From Meloidogyne chitwoodi (Eukaryota > Nematoda > Chromadorea > Rhabditida > Meloidogynidae): 64,000 nucleotides of DNA. A program made the position numbers and the translations under genes. Below the pieces are notes generated by a model. That model was not told the origin of the DNA and did no database searches. It worked only from the letters and a program-made list of their open reading frames with translations. Where the stretch lies: contig JACZZP010000011.1 of the NCBI GenBank assembly GCA_015183035.1, positions 1,674,001-1,738,000 of the forward strand. Direction: 5' to 3'. This document shows positions 54,502 to 64,000 of this stretch, piece after piece. Position 1 is the stretch's first letter. The number at the start of each line of letters is the position of its first letter.

Positions 54502-55719
54502 ATGGAATCTAAAGAAAATAATAATTCTAAATTAATAAATCAAACTAATAATATTGAAGAAAGAATTAGCATTGATTCTCAAGAGGTATTGAGGCGTGTT
54601 AAAACATCAATTATTGACTCTAAATTAAATAATAATACTCAATTAACAAATGAACATCAAACTGCTATTATTGAAGAAAAAATTAATATTAATTCTCAAG
54701 AAGAGGTAATGAAGCTATTTTTTATTTTTAATGACTACTTATTTAAATTATTTTAATTCTCTTAATTTAATATTTTACAAAATTTATTATACCAAAATTT
54801 TGTTTTGATGATTATTTATTTTTATTTAAGTCTCAATTAATGGATGCTTCAGATTTATTAGTTGATACTAAATCAAAAAAATCGAATAATTCTGCTGAAG
54901 CAATTTTAATGTTAAAATATCGTTGTTGTATTTATTTATGTAAAAATTCAATAGAACTATTTTGGTATGTAAATATTATTTAAAAAATTTTAATATAAAT
55001 TAATTTATATTTTTATTAAAAATTATTAAAATAAAAAGTCTTTATTTGAATTATTTTTACCTCAAAACTTTAAAAAAAATTTAAAAAATTATAAAATAAA
55101 TATAATAAAAATTAAAATAAATTTTAATTTTAGTAAAGTTTTGATTATTTTATTAATAATGTTTGTTATTTATTTAATAAGTGGTGAAGCAACTCTTAAA
55201 GAATGTGATAAATTCATGACTTCTGAAGAAATATTTAATTTTACTGAATGCAGGTAAATATTTAGTAGAAGAGTTTTCTCATATAAAAACTTAAATAAAA
55301 ATTCAAATTAAAAAAAATAAAATTATTTAAATTAAAATATAATTTATTTAATTTAATACATTAAATCATTATAATAATTACACATTTTTTAATTTTAAAT
55401 AATATTTTTTGTAATAGATGCTTTCAAGAACTTCAAACATGCAAATATTCTTTACAAATTCACCTCACTTGTGATTATCCTACAATTCATAATTATTTTA
55501 TAAATTTAAAATCATGTGATGTACTATATTCTGATTGTTCTTCTAAAGATATTAATAAATGTAAAATTGGAATGTGTGATTGTTTTAAGTATTTTTGTTT
55601 TTAATAATTTAAAATTTATTTTTAGAACATTTCTTGGTTGTATGAATGAAAGGAAATGTATACCTTTAAAAGAATCAACAATTAATAAAAGTAAAATAAT
55701 TAAATTAATAATTAAATAA
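54502..55719 (+). CDS. small membrane protein family, copy II, with Cys-rich ectodomain
   Basis: Exons 54502-54705, 54831-54964, 55134-55253, 55418-55588 and 55626-55719 total 723 nt (240 aa). Exon 1 holds two tandem versions of the family N-terminus (NNIEERISIDSQE, then a variant ending EEKININSQEE). Exon 2 starts with SQLMDASDLLVD like its relatives, but then continues into CCIYLCKN and a transmembrane segment in exon 3 (VLIILLIMFVIYLIS). A Cys-rich C-terminal region (about 12 Cys, e.g. CDVLYSDCSS, CDCF, GCMNERKC) follows, probably extracellular in type II topology. Copies III and IV have a different exon 3. Function unknown; secreted-side Cys-rich domain suggests disulfide folding. Confidence 0.72.
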
Positions 55720-56017
55720 ATTATTAAATAAATTAAGGAGTTGGTTCAGTTGAAAAATTCTCTAGAATTAATGAATTTGTTAGAGAAAATTATTTTAAAG
55801 AAATTAAATAATTAAAAAATGAATATTTAAAAGAAAATTAATTTTAGCTATTTCTTTTTTTATTAAATAAATTTTATTAATATAATTAATTAGCAGAAAT
55901 TTTGTATTTTTTTATTTCTAATATTTATGCTTAAATACATATTAAAAATAAGTTTATTTATTTAATTAAATTGCCTAAAATAAACTTAAAAAATAATTTT
56001 TTCCATTAAAAGAAAAG

Positions 56018-56215
56018 AATATTAAAGAAAATAATTCCATCATATATAATATAAAGAAGAAAAGCTAATGGCCCAGTTAGTATAGTGGTTAGTACTTCGC
56101 GTTGTGGCCGCGACGACGCAGGTTCGATTCCTGCACTGGGCATCGTTTTTTATAATACTTTTACTAACATTATAATGTTCTTTTTTACACTTATTATTAA
56201 TTTAAAAATTAATAG
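56018..56215 (+). repeat. 198-bp duplicated segment carrying tRNA-His, copy 1
   Basis: Nearly identical to 60414-60611, same length and orientation, including 50 bp of 5' and 70 bp of 3' flank. Confidence 0.92.
56071..56142 (+). tRNA. tRNA-His (GTG)
   Basis: 72 nt folding as a full cloverleaf: acceptor GCCCAGT/ACTGGGC, D arm with TAGTGGTTAGT, anticodon stem TCGCG/CGCGA with loop TTGTGGC (anticodon GTG), T arm GCAGG-TTCGATT-CCTGC, discriminator A. No intron. A G precedes position 1 in the genome, though the G(-1) of tRNA-His is normally added after transcription. The box B sequence GGTTCGATTCC is intact and a T-run follows the end, as expected for RNA polymerase III. Confidence 0.95.
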
Positions 56216-56601
56216 GTATTTTTAAAAATAAAAAATAAATTTTAATGTATTTAATAAATTATTAAAAAATTATTTTTTAATTTTCTAATTAATTTATATT
56301 AATGTTTTGTACTTTTCTATTTTAAATTTAATTTGTTTATTTCTATATAAAATTTTAGATTCTTCTAAGTACCTAAATATAATAAACAATTTAATCAATC
56401 TCTTCTAAAAATGCGACAATATTTTATTTTTTTAACGTCATTATTTAATTTTAAAATTACTAATCTGATTTAATTAATTTTGTTTTATATATAATAATTA
56501 TTATTTTTTAAAGTTAAATTTAATATATTTAAAATTATCAAAACCTTTATTTATTTTAAATATATTTGGCTCGGACAACCAATCCATTGTTAACATTAAT
56601 T

Positions 56602-57228
56602 ATGGAATCTAAATTAAATAATAATACTCAATTAATAAATGAAGAACAACAAACTAATAATATTGAAGAAAGAATTAGCATTGATTCTCAAGATGTAATA
56701 AATCTATTTTTTATTTTTAAGGACTAATTATTTAAATTATTTTTATTTTTTTAACATTTTGTAAATAAATTTATATACATACCAAAATTTTTGTTTTGTT
56801 GATTATTTATTAAATTTTACCTAAATATATTTATTTATTTAAGTCTCAATTATTGGATGCCTCAGATTTATTAGTTGATAATGCTGAATTAAACAAAAAG
56901 GTAAATAAATATATTTTGATTATTTAATCAAAAAATGTTTTCAAAAAATAAATTGTTCATTAATAAAACTAAAATTGAACATTATAACACAAAAATAATT
57001 TTAATTAAATTTTAGGATTCAAAAAAGAATACATTAATGGAAACAATAAATTTAATTGTTTTTTTATTATTAATTGGATTAATTATGTATATTTTTAGAA
57101 AATTAAATATTTGGGAAAATGAAACTTTTTGCTGTAAAGGATATGGAAAATATAAGTCGTGCGAAAGATCAATTTTTACAATGATTTTTAATCCAGAAGA
57201 TTTTTATAAAAATTGTACAATTAATTAA
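56602..57228 (+). CDS. small membrane protein family, copy III
   Basis: Exons 56602-56694, 56844-56900 and 57016-57228 (120 aa). Asn/Gln-rich N-terminus ending NNIEERISIDSQD, exon 2 SQLLDASDLLVDNAELNKK, then a single transmembrane segment (about residues 58-78: LIVFLLLIGLIMYIF) and a short C-terminal part with ETFCCKGYGKYKSCERSIF and a final Cys. Predicted type II single-pass protein; family not recognised. Upstream it shares the conserved block of copies I, II and IV. Confidence 0.75.
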
Positions 57229-57656
57229 GATATGTAATTTATATTTTTATTATTTTAATTATAATTAATTTTTCATTAATTATTATATTTACTTTATTAT
57301 TATTTTAAAATAAATTTTTAAATAATTTTAAATTAAATTTGAAATTATTGAAAGAATTTCCTTTTTTTTTAATTTATTTCTAAGTAAAATTTTACATCCT
57401 TTTAATTAAATATATAATAAACAATTTAATCAATCTCTTCTAAAATTGCGACAATATTTTATTTATTTTTTTAAACGTCATTTATATTTAATTTTAAAAT
57501 TACTAATCTGATTTAATTAATTTTTGTTTTATAAAAAAATAATCATTTTATTTTTAACTTAAATTTAAAATTATCAAAATCAGAACCTTTCTTTATTTTA
57601 ATTATATTTAACACATATTATAAGGACAACTAAAGCATCCAATATTAAGTTTAATT

Positions 57657-58274
57657 ATGGAATCTAAATTAAATAATAATTCTAAATTAATAAATGAAAA
57701 TAATAATATTGAAGAGAGAATTAATATTAATTCTCAAGAGGAGGTAATTAGGCTATTTTAATTATAACTATTTTTATTTTTTTAACATTTTGTAAAAATT
57801 TAATATTTTTAAATTTAAAAATAAATTTATAATTCAAAATTTTTGTTTTGTTGATTATTTATTAAATTTTAATTATTTTTTTATTTAAGTCTCAATTAAT
57901 GGATGCCTCAGATTCATTAGTTGTTAATGTTGAATTAAACAAAAAGGTAAATAAATATATTTTTATTATTTAATCAAAAAATGTTTTCAAAAAGAAAGTA
58001 TTCCTTGATAGAACTGAAACTAAACAAAATTCATAATAATAAAATTTTATTTAAATTTTAGGATCAAAAACAGATAAAATTAAAGGAAGCAATAATGTTT
58101 ATATTAGGTTGGAGTTTATTTGGATTATTTCTTTATTTTCTTATAAAATTCAATATTTGGTTAGATGAAACTATTTGTTGTTCAAAATATGGAAAATATT
58201 TTAAATTTTGTACAGAAAGAACAATTTGGTCAATTCTTATAAATCCACTATTAAATTGTACAATTAGCCAATAA
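57657..58274 (+). CDS. small membrane protein family, copy IV
   Basis: Exons 57657-57743, 57890-57946 and 58062-58274 (118 aa). MESKLNNNSKLINENNN start, exon 2 SQLMDASDSLVVNVELNKK, a transmembrane segment (MFILGWSLFGLFLYFLI) and the Cys tail ETICCSKYGKYFKFCTERT ending NCTISQ. Same exon sizes for exons 2 and 3 as copy III (57 and 213 nt). The decayed exon 3 of copy I is closest to this one. Confidence 0.75.
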
Positions 58275-58587
58275 ATATATTTAATTTTAATAATAATTAA
58301 TTTCTCATTAATTAAAAATAATTAAAAATATTAATTTTTTTTTAAATAAATATTTAAATAATTTTAAATAAAAATTTTAAATTATTAAATGCATTTAATT
58401 AATTTATGAGATCAAAAATATTAAATAAAAATATTAATTAAAAATAAATATCAATTTTATTATTATTCTTTTTTATTTTCTTCTTATTTAATAATTAAAT
58501 AAAATTTTTTAATTTTTGTTATCATTTATTTATTCATTAATAGACCTAAAAAAATAAATAAAAATATAATTTAAATTAATTAACCTA

Positions 58588-61500
58588 ATATTTGTTGTAT
58601 TATATATACTATTACTATTCCTTAATTGATAAGGAGGTGCAGCTGTTTGAAATTCTGTTACAACATTAAAATTTGTTGAAGGCCAATATGTTGGTGAATT
58701 TGAGAATATTGGAGGAGGAGGAGGTGGAGGTGATTTTGGAGGACTTAGATGAACTGAAAATAATAAATCTTTTTAATTTTAAGAACTAAAAATTTTAGTT
58801 CTTAAAAGTAAATCTTCTATAATATAACAACTTAATACCTTTAAAATAATAAAAATAATAATAAAAACAATAAAAAGCTTCAGAAATTATTATATATTAA
58901 AAATATCCTTTATTTAATTGAGGTGACACTTATACATTTTAATTTTTTGTTTTAATAGAGTGTAAATTAGTATATATATATTTATATAAATATTTAATTA
59001 ATGTTTTATTATTTATTTTTAATTTAATTTAAAAAAATTAAAAAACAAACATTGTTCTATTACTCCTTTTTCTTCTTCTTCATCTACTTCTCCTAATTGT
59101 ACAATACTTGAATAATATTCCTCTCCTGTAGAAGAGGAGGAAGAAGAAGAGTTTTCATTACTATTTTGTTCATCAGATACCTTTTAATTAATTAATTAAT
59201 TTTAAATAAATAAATTAAATTAAATTAATTAATATTTAAATATCCCCCAAAATATTTCTTAAATTTCTAAACGTCTATGGCGAATTAAAAAAATAATAAT
59301 AATATTTTAATTAATTAAAATCCTCTCTTACCTTTATTTTATTTAAAGATTCTTCTCTCCTTTGATAAGGTAAAAGTACTTTAGGGCAATTAGCACATTC
59401 ATAGAATGGACAATGAAGACTAAAAATAAATTAAATTATTTAAAAAATATTTATTTAACCTTTTTATTCCTTTTCCATTTTCTTTTTCATAAATTAAAGA
59501 TTCTGTGTATGTAGAACCAGTTGAATATAGTTGTACTTGTTGTTGTTGAGTTATTAATTTAGGTAATAATAAATTATTATTTTTTGAATTATTTTTGTTA
59601 TTTTTTTGACTAAATAAAAAATAAATAAATTATTTTTTATATTTTTTTTAATGAGTTAGTATTCTAAGGTTCAGTTGGATTGGAATTTGAGACTTTACTT
59701 AAATATTAAGCACAAATCTCAGCCAGGGATCTATCAGAAAATTGAGATCAAATTTCAAAAAAATCACAGAATATCCCCGACCAATTCCCCGATCGGAATC
59801 CCCCGTTTTTTAATTTTTAATAAATAAATAAATTAATTAACCTATAACAACAACAATCTCTAATACTTCCTCCTCTTCTACTACTATTTGCATTTGTATT
59901 ATTACAACAAAGACAATAAATAAGTAAAACAATACTTGTACTCATTAATAATGATAAAACTGTAGCTATTGGAATAAAATATTTTTTTAAAAGTTTTTCT
60001 TCTTTTTCTTCTTCATCTTCTAAAAATGATGGTAAAATGTTGATATTTTCACAATTTTGAATTTTCTTAATTTTTAAAAAATTAATAAGATAATTAAATT
60101 ATTTTTAAAAAATTCAAAATGTTTTAATTTAAATTTGAAAAATTTTATTTTAATTTTATACCTTTTCATTATTAAAATTAATAATAGGAATATTAAAATA
60201 TTCATTTGGTTCTTTACATAAAACTTGATTAAATAATTGTTTATTATTATTATTTAATAATTTAATTTTATCAAGTATTTGAGGAAGAAATGAAATTAAT
60301 TGACAATCACAATTCCAACGATTTCCTAAAATTATTAATTTTTAAAAATTAATAAATAAGAAAATAAATTAATTATTCTTTTATTTAATAAATATTTCCA
60401 TTTAAATAAAAATAATATTAAAGAAAATAATTCCATCATATATAATATAAAGAAGGAAAGCTAATGGCCCAGTTAGTATAGTGGTTAGTACTTCGCGTTG
60501 TGGCCGCGACGACGCAGGTTCGATTCCTGCACTGGGCATCGTTTTTTATAATACTTTTACTAACATTATAATGTTCTTTTTTACACTTATTATTAATTTA
60601 AAAATTAATAGACATTTAAAAAATAAATTTTAATTTTTTAATTAAAATAACCTTCTAATTTTAATATTTTAATTTTTTTCCAATCCAAAAGAAAAAAAGG
60701 TAAATTAGCTAATTGACAATTAGATAAATTTAAATAAATTAATTTTGTTGTTAATTTATTTCCAAAAGCATTTTGATCAATTTTTGAAAGAAATATTGAA
60801 TTAGCAATGGAAAGAGTCTCCAAATTTGGAAGAAATTTAAAAGCATTTTCCTTTAAATATTTAATTTTATTTATTTTTAAATTATTTTATATATTACCTG
60901 TATTTCTCTTAATTGAACCATTTCTTCCATTATTAATTTTTTTAGTGAAGAAATATTAAATAATGGAATCTAAAAATATTAAATTTAAATTATTATTTCT
61001 CTTTAATTTTGTTTTTTTTCTATTAAATATCTCTTTTTATTAGTTTAATTTATTTATTTTATTTCTACCTTCCTATTAGCCTTGTAATTAAATTTTAATA
61101 AAATAAAAAATTAAAAAAAATTATTTTTGGTACCTTTAAATTTTTAGGACTTAAAAAAATTTAAAAGAATTTTATTTTATTTATTTTTTCCAATTTAATT
61201 TTCTTATAATTAAAAATAATTAATTTATTTATTTACCATCATCCATGCATTCCCAGAAATATCTAAAACTTCAAGACTTTGAGGAAAATTGTTTACAATA
61301 TTTATTTGTAAATTTTGATTAATTTTATTATTATTTAAAGGTTCATTTTCAAAAGATGAAAGCTAAAAAATTAAAAAATAATTTTAAAAAAATTAAAAAT
61401 TAATTTACCAAATTTTTGTCTAATTTTAATTCTTTTAATTGAGTTAATCCAGAAAAAGAATTAAATGAAATAATTGAAATTAAATTTGAACTTAAATCCA

Positions 61501-63067
61501 ATTTTTTGAGTGAATTTAAATATTGAAAGGAATAGGGAGATATCTGAAAAAAATTAATTAATTAAAATAAAAGTGAAGGGAAGGCTAAGTGAACCAATAA
61601 AAATTAAATTAAAAATTATTTTTAATAAAATTTTAAAAATTAAAATAAAAAAAACAACATTTAATATTTAATTTTTAAATTAATTATTTTCTTTTAAAAA
61701 ATTAATTAAAATTTATTATTATTTTTTTAATTTATTTTTTCTTTTAAAGATTTGCCCTAATTAAAATAAAAATTAAATTAAAATAATTAATTACCTCAGA
61801 AATTAAATTTCCACCAAATTTTAATTCTTCTAATTGATCTTCATCAAATAAATTATTTTCTTCTTCAATAATATTTATTTCTTTATTATTTTCTATTTTT
61901 AAATTTTCTAATTTTGAAATTCTATTTCTTGTCAAATCCAATAATTTTAATTTTTTTAATCCAAAAAATACATTTTCTGGGATGAAATGTAAATTATTAA
62001 ATGAAATATTTAATTTTAAAAGTGAAGATAATAATTTAAATGATTTTGGAGTTATCCTTTCTATTTGATTATTTGACAAGTCCAAATACTTTAAATTAAT
62101 TTAATTAAAAATTAAAATTAATATTTAAATAATTTAATTAATTAAATAAATTAAATATAATTGAATTTATTAGAGTTAATTATTTTATAAAATTAATTTA
62201 AATTATAATATTTATTTTTATTTAAATTTAAAAAATAATATTTACTTGTAAATTTAATTTAAATTTTTCCCCTTCAATTTGTTGTTCTTTTCCAAACATT
62301 TGATCATCAATTAATTTTAATTTATTATTTTTTAATGATAAAAATTTTAAATTATTCATTTGTGAAATAAATTCTGAAGGAATTGAAGTTATTTGACAGT
62401 CAGAAAGTTCCAAATATTCTAATTCTTTAATTAATAAAATTAAAATAAATTAATTAATTATTTTTGGAGATAATTTTGTAATATTTACTTATTTATTAAA
62501 TATTTATTTTATTGTTAAAAAAATTAATTTATCAAAAATTTATTAAAAATAATAAAAACTTGGGAGGATTTTTAGTATTTTAATTTTAAAAAATAATTAA
62601 ATAAATAAATTATTTTTTATTTAAACCTTGATATAAATTAATTGAAAAAGTATCCAATTTTAATCCGTTTGAATTTTTAATTGTTAAAGATTTGAGCATT
62701 GGATTAAGTCTTAAAAAATTAAATAAATTTTTATCAATTTTTATTTATTAAAAAAATTATTTTTAATTAATAAAAAATTTGTTTTAAATTAATACAATTT
62801 ATTTTTAAATTAATTAAATTTTGATCGATAATTAAAATTTTTAAAAATAATTTTATTATACTCTAAATAACTTATAAAAATAAATAAATAAATTAACAAT
62901 ATTGGGACAGCATTAATTCCAGCAAAATCACAAATAACAGTTAATATATAATCATTACATTCACATCCAGAAGGACAAAAAGCATTATTAAATGTAGCTA
63001 ATAAACAAATAATTATAAAATAATTTTTAAATAATAAAATAAATAAATATTGAATTAAATAATACAT
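58588..63067 (-). CDS. leucine-rich-repeat transmembrane protein
   Basis: Many exons on the minus strand. The first (from 63067) has a hydrophobic leader and an LRRNT-like CPSGCECNDYILTVICDF. LRR exons follow near 62711-62627, about 62424-62247 (YLELSDCQITSIPSEF), about 62090-61795 (YLDLSNNQIERI, LLDLTRNRISKL), 61545-61409 (KKLDLSSNLI), 61365-61237, 60970-60901 and about 60853-60651 (YLNLSNCQLANL). The exon about 60326-60162 begins GNRWNCDCQLISFL with later C, an LRRCT cap. The next (to about 59842) has an acidic stretch and a transmembrane segment (PIATVLSLLMSTSIVLLIYCLCC). Exons near 59606, 59420, 59185 and 58752 add a low-complexity cytoplasmic tail with a Pro run. A type I cell-surface adhesion or receptor protein is likely. 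Small exon ends and the 3' end are uncertain. Confidence 0.75.
60414..60611 (+). repeat. 198-bp duplicated segment carrying tRNA-His, copy 2
   Basis: Copy of 56018-56215, here inside an intron of the LRR gene and on the opposite strand to it. Confidence 0.92.
60467..60538 (+). tRNA. tRNA-His (GTG), second copy
   Basis: Identical in sequence to 56071-56142, so presumably functional. It lies antisense in the intron between the last LRR exon (about 60651) and the LRRCT exon (about 60326) of the minus-strand gene. Confidence 0.95.
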
Positions 63068-64000
63068 TTTATTATTTTTTAATAAAAAACTAAAATAAAA
63101 TAAATTAAATTAAATATATTTTAAAATTTAAATAAATAAATAGTGACACGTTAAAAAATTTTTAAAATTTAAATAATATTTTTTTAAATAAATAAAAAAT
63201 ATAAACTATCGAAATAAAATTAAAATATTATTTTTAATAAATTTAAATTAATTAAAAGGTTAATGACTCATATTTTTTAAAATATATTTTGCTAATTAGA
63301 ATGAAAAAAGTTTAAAAAATATTTTATTTATTATTATTTTTAATTTAATTAATTTAATAATTTTATATTAAAAAAATAAATTTATTTAATAAATAAATGC
63401 TTGTTGCAATTGGAGAGAAAAGGAGAAAAAGAGGAGAAGAAGGTCTTTTCTATTATTTTATTTATTTTAGGGAAAGGGTTTTTTGGGGGAATAAAAATAA
63501 ATAAATAAATATATTTATTTATTTATTTATATTTATTTATTAAAACAGTTTTGTTGTGTTCTCGTTGTTTTTATTTTTCTTTATTTTTTGCTTTTTCTTT
63601 TCTCTTTCCTCATGGGAGGACTGTGAAAGAGATAAACACTTACATTCATTTGCATGAAATAAACTAAAAAGACTCCCAAAAAATAAATAAAATAAGCTAT
63701 AATTATAAAAATAAAATTTAAATAAAATAACAATTATATTAGTTAGTCTTTTTAAAATTAAAATAATATAAAATAATACATAGTGTTCGGTAATTCGGTA
63801 TTCTGACCCTAAATCAGAATGAAAAATCTAAACTGGACTCAGGAAGCTAAATGTTAGTTTATTCCAGAATTAATTAAATTAAATAAATTAATTAATTTAT
63901 AATTTAATTATTATATTACTAAATAAAATTAATAAATAATAAGAATATACCTAATTAAATTATTTAATTTAATTTAATTTAAAAAATAAAGAAAATTAAA
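63068..64000. other. upstream region of the LRR gene, no gene seen
   Basis: A/T-rich with a short purine-rich stretch (GGAGAGAAAAGGAGAAAAAGAG near 63410) and a (AAAT)n tract near 63500. No open frame or RNA recognised; promoter elements cannot be set apart from the background. Confidence 0.45.

Overview
The window looks like nuclear DNA of an AT-rich nematode. Introns are mostly 40-100 nt and end in tttcag or ttttag, spacers are nearly pure A/T, and there are tandem paralog families. A plant-parasitic tylenchid such as a root-knot nematode is a guess; nothing here fixes the genus.

About 1-29 kb is dominated by two Maverick/Polinton (virus-like DNA transposon) copies. Element A (2191-23067, about 20.9 kb) has terminal inverted repeats of 337 and 416 bp and a perfect 6-bp target duplication, TCTATA. 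It lies inside the integrase gene of an older, oppositely oriented copy, element B (about 1325-2190 plus 23068 to about 28860). Element A carries the core set: protein-primed DNA polymerase B (12 exons), packaging ATPase, a small pX-like protein, a conserved unknown protein, chromodomain integrase, penton-like minor capsid protein, adenain-like protease, a pVI-like protein, double-jelly-roll major capsid protein and a small membrane protein. Element B has homologs of several of these. Its polymerase has lost motif C and is fused in frame to the tail of the ATPase.

The most interesting part is the cargo of element A. Between polymerase and ATPase, on the opposite strand, lie a gene whose C-terminal part reads as an Argonaute-type PAZ domain with no PIWI domain, and a two-lobed TATA-binding-protein-like gene broken by one frame change. 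At the left end are intron-bearing CRAL-TRIO(SEC14)-like, Asn-rich and RING-H2 coding segments that look host-derived. A plausible reading is a virus-like transposon that acquired genes for transcription, small-RNA interference and ubiquitin signalling.

About 29.8-42.7 kb is a tandem array of seven LITAF-domain genes (PPxY motif plus membrane-inserted zinc domain; exon 2 is 98 nt in every copy), two of them damaged. It is peppered with foldback MITE-like elements, several with clear 8-bp target duplications.

About 43.7-47.1 kb is an eight-exon minus-strand gene of unknown function ending in a C2H2-like motif. A 4.5-kb repeat-rich insertion (47958-52442) splits the first member of a small single-pass membrane protein family (four members, 47.9-58.3 kb). 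The insertion holds UUCG-hairpin repeats and 43 perfect copies of a 15-bp unit. A tRNA-His(GTG) gene sits within the family. A 198-bp duplicate of it lies in an intron of the last gene, a minus-strand leucine-rich-repeat transmembrane protein (58.6-63.1 kb).
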